DNA from: Prostheceraeus crozeri
Lineage: Eukaryota > Platyhelminthes > Polycladida > Euryleptidae
Direction of reading: 5' to 3'
Length of the DNA stretch: 64,000 bases
NCBI GenBank assembly: GCA_907163375.1
Contig: CAJQUW010009247.1
Location: 1-64,000, forward strand
Shown piece by piece: positions 38,782 through 49,929 of this stretch. Position numbers and translations under genes: made by a program. Each line of letters begins with the position of its first letter. The stretch's first letter is position 1. The notes under the pieces were generated by a model. That model was not told where the DNA came from and did not search any database. It was given only the letters and a program-made list of their open reading frames with translations.

Positions 38782-40446
38782 CAGATTGTTTCATAAAAAA
38801 TGGATCACCCTTAAACATCGCCTTAACTTCAACTTTGTCTAACTCCGCCAAACTTGAACGAATTTCTCTGTAATTTGGAAGATATGTCAGTTGTGCTTAC
38901 TAATATCATTGTTGGAAATTTCAAGCATGAATATTGAGCTGTTTTCCTGTTATAGATAAAAAAGTAGTAGATAATTTGATCCTCATTTAGCAATGTTACA
39001 CAAAATCATACCTCACTCTTATAAAATTAAATTTGTTTCCTTTGTTATGTAATATGTTGTTCTACAAGCCAAAAGCTATCAAACAAAACAAAAATAAAGA
39101 AAATCGGTCAATCAGAGCCAGTATAGCACCATTATTCATCAACAATAATGTAACTGCTACATGTGATTAACTGGACTTCATGTTCCATAGCTTCCTGACT
39201 TCGTTGTGGTGGTGTTTGATTGCTTTCAAGCACTCCTGATTGCTTTCAGCTAGAAATCTATCTCTTACCGGTTGAAAACAATACAAAGCACAAATGAACA
39301 ATAACGAGATCGCATTCACAAAAGGCAAAGTGTCAGCCTTGCTAGAACTAGGGTTTTCTTTGCGAGCTACAAGCAAGCGACTAAATGTCCCTTACACAAA
39401 TGTGCATCGATGGCATAATGATGATTTTCGACTCTGTCGTAAAGAGGGCTCTGGCCGTCCACGCAAAACATCCAAACGTAGAGACCGCCTAATTTTGAGA
39501 TTTGTTAAAGTTGATCCAAGTCTCTCGTTAACTGAAATGGCTGCACTAGACTCGTCTATTTCTAAGTCCACTATTCGTAGAAGACTTATTGAGTTGAATT
39601 TCAAGAGCTGTAAGAGGCCCTCTCAGATCGAATTATCAGATCAGCATACAAAAAGACGTCTCAGATGGGCAATGAGTCATTATCACTGGCGAAATCAATG
39701 GGATCGGGTTGTCTGGTCTGATGAGCCATCAGTCCGTCTTAAGGATAGTGATGGTCGATTGAGATTATGGATAAAATCTGATCAGGAAATTCCGAGACAT
39801 TTACATCGTCCCCGGGTACAAGGTGGTTTGACTCTACTGATTTGGGCTGGCATTTGGACCAATGGTCGCTCTGAACTTCACATACAGCAAGGAACCATGA
39901 ATTCTGAACGCTATGTGAATGTTTTACGAATGAACATTGGCCAAGTGACAGATCAACTTGGTGATCCATCGACTTGGTTATTTATGGATGATAATGCTAC
40001 GTGTCACAGGAGTAGTAGAGTCAACTTATGCAAGTCTCAATTAGGGCTTAGGACATTATCTTGTCCACTTCGTTCTCCTGATTTGAATCCCATAGAAAAT
40101 TTATGGAGTATTCTAAAACGTAACGTTCGTCGTTCACTGCTACCTACAGATGGCGTATCACAACTTACGTCACTGTTAAAAAGAGAGTGGAGAAAGTTAG
40201 ATCAGTCAAAAATCAACGATATCATTGAATCAATGCCTAGACAAATTGGTAATGTCATTGACAATAAGGGTAGGGCCACAAAATATTAGCTTCTTAAGAA
40301 CCGTTACTGTATCATAGCTTATCAGATTATATAAGGACATTTAAACATATTAGGGACATGAAATAACATGAAAAATGCTTTCTGTATCATATTTATGTTT
40401 TATTTAGTCAAATTTTAGGATGATCAACTTTTTATGAAACGGACTG
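38782..40446 (+). mobile_element. Tc1-like DNA transposon, 1665 bp
   Basis: Flanked by TA at 38780-38781 and 40447-40448. Terminal inverted repeats begin CAG and share GTTTCATAAAAA...GATCA on both ends, with a few mismatches. It contains one full-length transposase gene. The element is near intact and may have been mobile recently. Confidence 0.85.
39294..40289 (+). CDS. Tc1-like transposase
   Basis: 331 residues from ATG 39294, close to the usual 340. N-terminal paired-like helix-turn-helix region (LLELGFSLRATSKRLNVP), GRPRKTS hinge, then the DDE domain: VVWSDEPSVRL (first Asp), WLFMDDNATCHRS (second Asp) and RSPDLNPIENLWSILK (Glu). No frame break. A small change from the usual QDNAPCH to MDDNATCH is seen. 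It would cut and paste the element at TA sites. Confidence 0.92.
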   Translation: MNNNEIAFTKGKVSALLELGFSLRATSKRLNVPYTNVHRWHNDDFRLCRKEGSGRPRKTSKRRDRLILRFVKVDPSLSLTEMAALDSSISKSTIRRRLIELNFKSCKRPSQIELSDQHTKRRLRWAMSHYHWRNQWDRVVWSDEPSVRLKDSDGRLRLWIKSDQEIPRHLHRPRVQGGLTLLIWAGIWTNGRSELHIQQGTMNSERYVNVLRMNIGQVTDQLGDPSTWLFMDDNATCHRSSRVNLCKSQLGLRTLSCPLRSPDLNPIENLWSILKRNVRRSLLPTDGVSQLTSLLKREWRKLDQSKINDIIESMPRQIGNVIDNKGRATKY

Positions 40447-40448
40447 TA

Positions 40449-40457
40449 TAATATTCG

Positions 40458-40503
<46 letters not shown>
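40449..40503. repeat. (TA)n microsatellite
   Basis: About 20 TA units. The mariner element below is inserted at the TA at its right edge. Confidence 0.9.
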
Positions 40504-40504
<1 letters not shown>

Positions 40505-41898
40505 GAGGGGTGTTTGAAAAGTTCTGAGACTTTTTTGAATTCTGTGTTTTATGGTTGCTTTCGATCAAAAGTTCAAAAACAAAACGTTTAATTAGGAACA
40601 TGATATATTCATAGCAGTATGATTTTTTTAGTTAGTGTCATTTTTCAAAATATGAGCCATCTTCATTAATACACTTACTCCATCGCTCGGGTAACTTCTG
40701 GAGTCCTTCTGCAAACCAGCTTTGAGGAGTCTGACGAATCCAGTTATTGATAGCTGCTTTCACCTCTTTCAAATCTTCGAATTTTCTTCCTCGCAAAGTC
40801 TTCTTCATGGGACCGAACAAATGATAATCACTTGGAGCGAGTCCGGGCTATAATGCGGATGAGGAAGGAGCTCCCAGTTCTTCTCTCGCAGGGCCGTCAA
40901 TGTTCTTCGTGCGGTGTGCGGTCTGGCATTGTCATGCTGGAGTAAGACTCGGTTACGCAATTTGCCCGGTCGTTTCCTCGAAAGAGTTTGATGAAGACCG
41001 TCCAAGCTGGCGACGTATCTGTCAGCATTGATGGTCTCTCCTTTGGGCAGATAGTCGATGAAGATTATCCCTTCGCAGTCCCAGAAGACAGTGATCATGA
41101 CTTTGCCAACCGAAGGGACGGCCTTGGCTTTCAGTGGGGTTTTTTCTCCAAAAGTCACCCATTGCTTGGATTGCTCCTTTGTTTCGGGGCTGTAATAAGG
41201 GATCCAAGTTTCGTCTGTGGTCACAAGACGACGCCAGAAATTGTCACCGTACTCTTCTAACGTCAGTATCAGGATTTCACATTTCTGAACTCGCTCCGCC
41301 TTTTGTTCCGCACTAAGAAGCCGAGGAACCCATCTCGCGCACAGTTTACGCATGTGTAGCTCTTCGTGAAGAATGTGATGCACACGCTCTGTCGACATTC
41401 CAACTTCTTCTGCAATATCGCGGACAGTAACTCGCCTATCATCTTCCAAAACTGTCCTGACTTCGTTGACAGAGGTCTCAGACACGGCTGTGGAAGGTCG
41501 GCCACTGCGAGGATCGTCGTCAAGACTATCTCGACCATACTTCAGGCGATCCAGCCATCTGAACACAGTAGCTTTTGACAGGGCTGTCGTCGAACACCTC
41601 GTTTAGCTGCCTCTGTATCTCGGCTCCCGATAGGCCTCGTTTCCACAAGAAGAAAATGATAGACCGTTGATTTTGTTCTGCGTCTTGCATGATTATGCCA
41701 AGAAATGAGGGTGAGAGAAATCATGCGAGGCATTAAGACCCCACGCAGTGAACTGCTTTCCAGCTGAACTTTACTCAGCAGTTGAAGGACGTATTGAACT
41801 TCATCATTGAACTTCATCCACAGGTGCAACAGCTTAATCGCAAAGAGCAGATGAACATGATAGAGCAAAAAGTCTCAGAACTTTTCAAACACCCCTCG
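40504..41898 (-). mobile_element. mariner element with decayed transposase, 1395 bp
   Basis: Terminal inverted repeats of about 32 bp start CGAGGGGTGTTTGAAAAGTT on both ends, flanked by TA (40502-40503, 41899-41900). The right end abuts the Penelope-like fragment. Confidence 0.88.
40638..41700 (-). pseudogene. mariner transposase, frameshifted
   Basis: The main frame (41566-40805) has GRPSTAVSETSVNEV, VTTDETWIPYYSPE (first Asp) and LLQHDNARPHTA (second Asp), then HPHYSPD where the third catalytic Asp lies. One base is then missing and the match continues in another frame (40820-40638, starting near the FGPMKKTLRG segment and ending INEDGSYF). The N-terminal 60 or so residues are spread over further frames (about 41570-41690). 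DD34D-type mariner, no longer functional. Confidence 0.88.
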
Positions 41899-43173
41899 TA
41901 TGTATATTTGCGTATGGCACTAAACACAGATTGTCTAGGTCAATATCATGGAAATCCATTCAAAAAGAGATCAGCGATTCCATAGATAATCATATATCTC
42001 GTGTGTCCAGTCGCCTTCACTTAAAAGTTGATGACTTCTTTATTTGGAAAAACAGGGTCATGACGTTAGTAAAGCACCGCATCTTTCGTTGTAAGAAGTT
42101 GGGTAGGAAAGATAATGGCAGCAGCGTTTGTGTTGATAGGGAGTTGCAAGATCTCCATAAAAACTTGATAGTCGTTCCTGTCGATAAAGCATCCAACAAC
42201 TTTAGTTTCATATGTAAAAAGTTCTATCTCAAAATCCTGATGGACGAGCTTGGTTTTGACATAGATTCTTCCACTGCAGTAGGCAATACAACTTATCAAC
42301 CTGAGCTTATTTCTGAAAAGGAAGTCCTTACTAGACACGTTAAAGATATGAAATCAAACTTTAATATTAATGTTAGTGACAAGGACCTTAAACTACCAAA
42401 TCTTTTCTGGATTCCAAAATTGCATAAAAATCCTTATAAGTTTAGATTCATTGCCGGAGCCAGAAATTGTACAACTAAAAAGTTATCGGTGAATATCAAC
42501 AAAGGTCTGAAAGTGATAAGAGAAAATTTCCATAGATACTGTGAGTCAATCAGGAGTAATACTGGTTATTCTTATTTTTGGAGTGTAGTCTCGACTCAAG
42601 ATTTTTTGAGGAATATTTCTAACGTGAACGTCCACTCTATGCAAGTTTTTGACTTCTCTACTCTTTATACAAACTTAGATCAAGGTGCTATCAAGAATAA
42701 TATTTTTTCCATCCTTGATCTCACATTCAATTCCACTGATCGTAGATACTTGTGTGTAGGATATGAGAAGTCGTTTTTCTCCAAAATCAAATATAAGGGG
42801 TATTCTTGTAATGATGTGGACTCTTTTAAGAAGGCTATTGATTTTATAGTGTCTGAAGTCTACATTTCTTTTTCCGGTTATGTGTTCAGACAAATTCGAG
42901 GAGTACCAATGGGAGGGAATTGCAGTCCTTTACTTGCCGACTTGTTTCTGTTAAATTGCGAATTTGCTTTTATGAAACAATTGGTTAAAAATAAAAAGTT
43001 TGGACTAGCTAAATTATTGTCAAACACTTCGAGATATATAGACGATATATGCGTAATAAATTACAAGCATTTCAATACCTTAATTCCAAAAATTTACCCA
43101 GTGGAGCTTCTTGCAGATAGAAACGGAGTCAATGACAAAGCCGTTGTTTACCTCGATGTGAGACTCCTATCTA

Positions 43174-45223
43174 CAGGTTTTCCCAGTCGAAAATATCCAT
43201 TTCTCAAATGAAAATGACCATTTCTCAAATGAAAATGTCTATTTCTCAAATGAAAATGACCTTTTCTCAATTGAAAATGACCTTTTCTCAATTGGAAATG
43301 ACCACTTCTCAATTGGAAATATCTATTTCTCAATTGAAAATGTCCATTTCTCAATTGGAAATGACCAATTTTTTTTCATTTTTTCTTTAGCCTTAACAAG
43401 TTTTTTCTCTTTGCATTAGGTGATACGCGTTAAATTTATCGTTTATCTGCAATGTCTGCTATTCATTGTGGGTATCTATGACCGAAAATAAACCACATTG
43501 TTGGCAATGGCAACCTCTCGTAGTTTTTAGTAACCTCATCGATCTAATTCGTTTGCTCGAACACAACACTAATAGCAACACAAAGAAAGTCAATTGCACG
43601 CGTCCCTCGTTTCGCATTGGATAAGGTCACGTGAGATCTGTGCAAGTGAAGCATCATTTCATCGACGAATTCGTCTTACAATGGCTGAACAACGACGCGA
43701 ATACAAGAAAGTTTCACGTCAAGACAAAGATCGTATCTTAACGGCTTCGAGATCAGGCGAAAATATTTTTGCCCTGTCGAGAAGCTTAGGAATCAAATAT
43801 AGTACGGCGAAACGTATTGCACGAGAGGATTATTCTCCAGAACGCGAACGTGGTCATCGTGAAAAGAAGCTTACTGATCTTCATACAGCTTTTTTAAGAG
43901 ACAAACTTGACGCCGATCCAACACTGACGTTAAAAAAATTACAAGATAAGCTGTTCGAGGAATTTCATCTGAGAGTTAGTACATCCACTGTTGATCGTCA
44001 TCTTGATGGCATGCAATACAGTTTGAAGAAGCTTGTCGTCCAGCCTCAGGAAAGAAATAATCAACGCACCAAACATCTCCGCCACGACTTCGCTATCTGG
44101 TTGCGGGACAACGCCATGCATACGCAAAGAATATATATCGATGAAACTAACTATAATATATGGGTTTCTCGATCATTTGGCCGCTCCCAGCGAGGTGTAC
44201 CAGCATCGATGAGTCGACCATCAACAAGAGGTGCGAATTTGAATATCATTGCAGCTATTGATATTTCTGGGCTCATCCACTTTGAGACTCATACGAAAGT
44301 TTCTCATGTAACTTTCAATGAATTTCTAAGTGTTTGCTCTCAAAAACTATTAGACAGAGATGTTGTTTTCATCATGGACAACGCTCCTGCCCATAAACGG
44401 ACAAGTGAAGTCAACCTGCCTTCTAATCATTCAGTGAAGTATTTGCCCCCATATTCCCCAATGTTCAACCCAATTGAAGAATATTTTTCATCGTTCAAAG
44501 CTGTTGTGAAACGTCATCTACAAGATCGCAGATCAGATTTGTACGAGCGACCCGCCGATTCTTCACTTACAATGCACCGATTCAATATGCTTAAAACAGC
44601 GGCGGAGGTGGCTAAGAACTCGATGCCATCGTATGACTGTGCAAATTATGATCGACATCAAATGTCCTTCATTCCTAAAGCGATTGACATGGAGGACTTG
44701 TAGCCTGTTGAGGCCATGATGCCTGTTTTTTAACTGATTGTGGAGTTAAATCATAACGTTCTGTAATTTTTCTTGTTTTGCAATCAAATTATGACCCTCA
44801 CATATTAGCAAAATGGTTCGTTTTTCTTTCATCATTGACTGGAAAAATAAATTACATTAATCATTAAACCAAAGCTGTTACAGTTAGCTATGTAACTAAT
44901 GTGGTTTATTTTCGGTCATAGATACCCACAATGAATAGCAGACATTGCAGATAAACGATAAATTTAACGCGTATCACCTAATGCAAAGAGAAAAAACTTG
45001 TTAAGGCTAAAGAAAAAATGAAAAAAAATTGGTCATTTCCAATTGAGAAATGGACATTTTCAATTGAGAAATAGATATTTCCAATTGAGAAGTGGTCATT
45101 TCCAATTGAGAAAAGGTCATTTTCAATTGAGAAAAGGTCATTTTCATTTGAGAAATAGACATTTTCATTTGAGAAATGGTCATTTTCATTTGAGAAATGG
45201 ATATTTTCGACTGGGAAAACCTG
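43174..45223 (+). mobile_element. IS630/Tc1-like transposon with about 325-bp inverted repeats, 2050 bp
   Basis: TA duplications at 43172-43173 and 45224-45225. Inverted repeats run about 43174-43500 and 44898-45223 and begin CAGGTTTTCCCAGTCG. Within each repeat is a minisatellite of about 18-20 bp units of the type TTTCTCAA(A/T)TGAAAATGACC. The short open frames in these repeats (rich in SQLKM or LRNGHF) are by-products. Inserted in the Penelope-like gene. Confidence 0.9.
43681..44703 (+). CDS. IS630/Tc1-mariner superfamily transposase
   Basis: 340 residues from ATG 43681 (a non-ATG extension is possible). Helix-turn-helix region with LSRSLGIKYSTAKRIARED, then LTDLHTAFLRDKLDADPTLTL, and the DDE_3 domain: IYIDETNYNIWVSRSFG (first Asp), VVFIMDNAPAHKR (second Asp), PPYSPMFNPIEEYFSSFK (Glu). 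The spacing between the second Asp and Glu is about 32 residues, shorter than the Tc1 DD34E norm, so it belongs to another branch. Intact frame. Confidence 0.88.
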   Translation: MAEQRREYKKVSRQDKDRILTASRSGENIFALSRSLGIKYSTAKRIAREDYSPERERGHREKKLTDLHTAFLRDKLDADPTLTLKKLQDKLFEEFHLRVSTSTVDRHLDGMQYSLKKLVVQPQERNNQRTKHLRHDFAIWLRDNAMHTQRIYIDETNYNIWVSRSFGRSQRGVPASMSRPSTRGANLNIIAAIDISGLIHFETHTKVSHVTFNEFLSVCSQKLLDRDVVFIMDNAPAHKRTSEVNLPSNHSVKYLPPYSPMFNPIEEYFSSFKAVVKRHLQDRRSDLYERPADSSLTMHRFNMLKTAAEVAKNSMPSYDCANYDRHQMSFIPKAIDMEDL

Positions 45224-45554
45224 TAGTAGTGACGTTCTTCGAACCTCAATATATCATAAAGTGGAAGATTTTGATTTCCCTGTTGTTCTAATGACATTTC
45301 CAGACAGTGCAATACCTTATAACACGGTAATTAATGTATTTGCCGGCCAGATTTTACGTTATTGTCGCATCTGCTCGCATCTTGAAGATCTAATTAAACG
45401 AATTAATATGACACTTTTTGTGATGAGCAGCAGAGGATATTGTAAGTCTAAAATGAAGGCATGTACTGAGAAAATCCTAACTGGTCATAACAATTTTCTA
45501 ATCAAGTTTGGATATTTCTCAGCCAGGCAGCTGACATCGCAGTGCGCATTTTAA

Positions 45555-46850
45555 ACAATAAAATTAACAGTTTGTTTGTTTTCTTAGCATTTTTTTTATT
45601 GGTTATACCATTTCAGTATTTCACACATATATTTTAGTTTGTTTTGGTTGTATCCGTCTTTTGCGGTTGTTTTGTTTTTGTTTTTACTATTACTATCAGT
45701 ATTACTTATTATTACACATATCATTACTGTATTGATTTTAGAACGCCTGGGCTTGAGCGTTCAGGTAGAGGGGCCGAAACGCGACCAGGCGGGTACCTGC
45801 TGACGACTGGCTATTGTTTTATTTGTTTTAACGTTATGTTTTTTTTATCGCTAACTGCCCTAGTGTGATGAATGGACTGTGTCAGTTACTGGTCTCCATG
45901 GGGTTGACATGGTGATTACTAAGTGTCTATTTATATATAAGATCCTAATCAATCGAGCCTGAAACTTTGACCAAGGAGATCACTTGTTAAGCGGCCTTGT
46001 ACGATCTCATACACTTAAGGGTGAAGTCCAGCCCGTATAGCGCTATGTTATGGACCCCCGGGAAGGTCCGCCCGGCACGCAATCAGATCCTTCAAGTCTT
46101 TGTGCCTAAAGACCTTCATGCATTCATGCATTTGTCGAGGAAAACAAGTCAAAGGACCATTAGGGGTAAGGTCCAGCCCCGCTTTATAAGCGCTGATTGA
46201 AAAATGGACTAGTGGGAAGGTCCTCCACACCGATCTCGTCAAGTTTGGCTCTAAAATGTAGTCCTAGGATAGTCAAAAGTTTGACGCGCCTTGAACGTTT
46301 AATGTCTGCCGGTGGGAACGCACCACCTGTCCTCTTAAGGACAAACCTTAAGTCTTATTAACTATAAGTTTATTAAAATTATGAAACATGTAGACATCGT
46401 TATGGGAATGTCCCAGCTTCAACATTATAAATTTTGATAATAATAATGAACTAATAAAGCTAAAAGTGAAGATTACATAAAGCGACGTTTCGAGGGGTTG
46501 AAACTTAACTGCTCTTCTAGCATTTAAGGATTATTTCAAGAAGTCGTGCAAAAATGTGTGCTCAAAAATGTAATACATGTAGTGAAGAACCTCTGACTTC
46601 AGTGAATTTTCACCAGTCAGTTTTCCTGTGCGAGTCAGCATTTCAGACCTTGAAATATTCTGAATTTATTGATTTTAAGTAAATTAATGCACAGCTTATG
46701 GTTGATGTAATGCATAGTTAATATTCAACATAATTAACAGAATATTAGTGATTAGATTTCGCCAACTGGTAAAAGAAGTTGATATAATATCCAATAAATC
46801 ATTTATTGTCTGTTACTTTTCCTCCAACTACTCATTTCCTCTCATCCATC
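45555..46850. other. No gene recognised; possible Penelope 3' flank
   Basis: Contains the palindromic pair CGCCTGG...CCAGGCG around 45752-45793 with GGGGCCGAAACGCG between, and a related GTTTCGAGG sequence in the other orientation near 46488. These resemble the 3' regions of Penelope-like elements, but nothing can be assigned firmly. Two AGGTCC(A)GCCC(C)G-like segments recur around 46030 and 46170. Confidence 0.35.
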
Positions 46851-46859
46851 ATTGTTAGG

Positions 46860-47062
46860 AGGCCTATTCTAGTCTCACTGGCGCTTTGTCTAATCACATC
46901 CCTGCCAGGATGAAATTCTTTATTTAAGTCTTTCTTGAACTTTTTGAAAGGTGGTCGAGGCTCCAAAGAAAAAGAATGTCTTGCTCTATATGCTTCAATG
47001 CTCGATCATCAGAGCCACAAGCACTTTTATCAGAAATATAGAATCCTGTTAGAAGTTAAACC
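46860..47062 (-). pseudogene. Decayed duplicate of carboxypeptidase terminal exon
   Basis: Reads GSDD, then after a frame shift LEPRPPF, and SASETRIGLLT, parallel to GSDDW, LELRPFW and SAKETRIGLLT in the exon at 53775-54091. At least one frameshift is needed. The upstream boundary (CTGATAAAAGTGC) lacks a clean acceptor. Confidence 0.6.
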
Positions 47063-47216
47063 TGAAAGTCGATTTCAAGTCAATTCCTGAATACATGTTT
47101 CACACAAGGCGAAGCCGAGTGCTACGTATATGACTTTGAACGGGGGACGGATGAAGATTTCTATGAATCATACGTACGAAGCGCAGTATTGTAAGGGTAT
47201 ATTTACGCGCGTAACT

Positions 47217-47900
47217 TTACTGCTGACACTTTTCGATCCATGATGAATCAGACAAGAATGAACAAACAATGGAAGCAAAAGCATGGCTTCAATATAACAA
47301 TCATGCCTGGATTTTGAAAGCTGAGGCTGTAAGGATCATAGATGCTTGAAAAAGCTAAGAATGATGAATATACAGTGAATATGTGCTATGATTCATGTAC
47401 ATGGTGAAGTCTGTGGAAGTTTCTGGCTACATACATAGTGGCTTTTAATTGAATAGCTACCAACAACGAATATTGTCTACTTACAGTATTTTCTAAATCT
47501 GTGGTGTAATAATATCGGATAATGACACTTTGTACATTGCTGCCTTTTGTCAGCAGGCAGCAATGCATAACTGCGAGTATGTTAGAGAGGACATCAATGA
47601 CTATGTAGAGACGAGGCTGAGAGTCATTCTGCTATATCATAGACTTCTAAACTTTAGACGAATATTCTTTACAGAAAGTCAGTCTCTGATTTGTAAATTA
47701 CCTCCCTTGAAATCTCACATTGCTATCAGCTCTGAGACGACATCAGTGAAATAATAACGCATTGCTTTCACTTCAATAATCGTGCTTCGTCTGTCATCAG
47801 AGTCCAGACAATAGCAACTTAATGTGATGAAGAAAAAAATGCATTGATCTTCAGCTCATTATCCTGTGAACGTCAGTGAAAAGTGAACTAGTCTAATCAT
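47217..47900. mobile_element. Second copy of the 37-kb MITE, interrupted
   Basis: Left end TGCTGACACTTTTCGATCCATG to about 47310 and right part from about 47766 (CTTCAATAATCGTGCTTCG, GAGTCCAGACAATAGCAA) match the MITE at 37024-37790. About 450 bp between them are unrelated to it. Confidence 0.55.
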
Positions 47901-48599
47901 GAGCAAGGCGCAACAGGTGTTCGCAATAAAGTTGCACGTGTAAACTCGCTTGTAGTGTCAAGTTTACACGCTTCTGCAAGTCTCCCGCAATATTCTTACT
48001 GATAATAGATCGATCGAGTGTCAACAGTAATTTTCATCGTGTGTCAGCAACTTTATAATGTCAAGTGTGCTATTCAATTAAGTCCTAATGTCAATGTTGT
48101 ACGCAATCTGACCACAGGCGGAAGTAATCAATTTTTACCGAAAAGTTGCACGAACGTGCAAGCGCACTTTTAGATCGCTTTTTTGCTTCCTTCATGAGAT
48201 CTAAAATCAATATCATAAGATATCCGGGTGGAAGTTTTACATATTTTCTCTTTCTTTTCATCGAGCTTCAGTTCAGTACGTTTGTAACTATCCTTTGAGA
48301 TAGTGTTTTGTAATCAAAAGATTGCAAATAAATATGAAGCTTAGCGCTTGCCTAAAATTCATCGACTGCATATCTGAAAAGCATTTTGATAATCAATTAC
48401 CTATTATAATCAATCATACATTTTGTACAGCACATTGATGATAAGCAACACATTACCAACATGCTGCATCATTATCGGTTCTATTTATGTGTGAACTTCA
48501 ATATTTTTGCGCTGAATTTTGTGATGTTCTTATTTGAGCCCGCCCGTGTAAATAATATTTTCATCTCATTTCCCATTCTTAAGTATCATTTCAGACTAC
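47901..48599. other. No gene recognised
   Basis: AT-rich; only short featureless frames. Confidence 0.5.
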
Positions 48600-48603
48600 T
48601 TAA

Positions 48604-49925
48604 CCCTCCAGGCGGTGGGCCCTTCAGCCACCTTCCAGGCGGTGGGGGGGGGCATATTTATGCCCCCCCAGGATATCCTAAACTAAGTGTGCGAATTTTA
48701 TGAAATGCTGGCCCTTACACATTTCGGACATGCTGAATTCAGTGGTGCCATTTGCATTACTTAATTTGACTGTCTTCATGCTATAAATAGCATTTCAAAA
48801 TTTGAAAATGCGTTTTTTTCAGAAAAATGTATTTTTTATGTTTTTAGCGAAATTTTATCATCAGATTATCGCAAAAATTGACTCAAACATGTTTCAAGTT
48901 CTCTGAATACAATGGCGATGTTCGCATTGCTTTAAAATTTGAATATATGCATAAATAGCATTTTAAATTTTGAAAATTTATTTGTTTAGTTATTATCAAA
49001 TAAAATTACATATATAGTTTTTTTAGATAATCAACAGAGAGGACTCTAAAAATATTGAAACATTTATCACTCTTATCAAAAGAGCTTTTTGTTAATGTCA
49101 TAGAAGCATATTTGATTCAAACAAATGTTTTTCATTGTTGAATACAACTCAAGTTGATCAAATTTGGTTAGAGCTGATTATGAAGAAAACTGTTACCGAT
49201 TCCAATGCAGTCAAATTAGTCACGCAATAGCGCCTTCGGCGTGTTTGTAAGTGATGAAAGGATGCAGTGGGAAGGCGATTGAACGTGATACGCAGACTTA
49301 TTGCCTCTACTGCCAAGGTGTTTAGAACCAAGGTGTTTAGAAAATCTTTTATAGTGTTTAGAACTCATTTTTTCTACAAATTTTGAAAACAGTATTCCAT
49401 ATATTTATGTTCAAATAGTACATGTACATGCCTACATGTAGAAAATACATTGCCTACATGTAGAAAATACATAACATATACATGTGAATATATTTTCAAT
49501 ACATAACAGTAATGAAAAAGATGTAAAAACTAATATTACTCTATAAAGTACTTACAATATCATTGTAAGTAGTATATGCAGCTTATTTTCAAATTTGAAT
49601 TGGTAAACCGTGATAAGCATAAAGTTATTTATAGTCAAATAAGTTATTCTATACGTAATGAGTGATTCCAAGCAATAGCAATTCATTCATAGACAAAATT
49701 TCTGAAGAATTTCACTGATTTGATAAAATTTCGAAAGTACTTTTCAATAAAGGTCATGTAAAGGTCGTTTCTGTGATCCAATTTTAATAATTTTACAGGA
49801 AATTGTCAAAAATACGCAAAAAATAAGCTACTGAAAATTTCAGAATCATACGCTTCATATTTCATGAATTAGATCGAAAAATACAAAGGGGGGGCATAAA
49901 TATGCCCCCCCCACCGCCTGGAGGG
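48604..49925. mobile_element. piggyBac-like non-autonomous element (MITE), 1322 bp
   Basis: Flanked by TTAA at 48600-48603 and 49926-49929. Ends start CCCTCCAGGCGGTGGG as inverted repeats. Each end also carries a palindrome of seven or more G, CATAWWTATG and seven or more C. CCCT ends and TTAA targets are those of piggyBac. No transposase ORF inside; the interior is AT-rich. Confidence 0.8.
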
Positions 49926-49929
49926 TTAA

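Larger units (their letters stand above)
41901..45554 (+). pseudogene. Penelope-like reverse transcriptase, truncated and interrupted
   Basis: Two coding pieces: 41901-43173 and 45226-45554. The first has VVPVDKASNNFSFICKKFY, IPKLHKNPYKFRFIAG, VFDFSTLYTNL (Asp of the RT palm), IRGVPMGGNCSPLLADLF and SRYIDDICVIN (catalytic DD), all typical of Penelope-like RTs, then YLDV. The second continues the C-terminal region (AIPYNTVINVFAGQILRYCR, SRGYCKSK) to a stop at 45552-45554. The 2050-bp Tc1/IS630-like element lies between; without it and one TA copy the frame is continuous. The 5' end is lost at the mariner/(TA)n junction. No GIY-YIG endonuclease is visible. Confidence 0.85.

Noticed and set aside
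43208-43390. ORFs rich in SQLKM or LRNGHF at 43148-43390 and 45007-45312
   Set aside because: Translation of the minisatellite in the inverted repeats of the IS630/Tc1-like element.
45745-45800. Hammerhead ribozyme of a Penelope-like element
   Set aside because: A GGCCGAAACG segment sits in a CGCCTGG...CCAGGCG stem, but the CUGAUGA core is not present, so it cannot be called.
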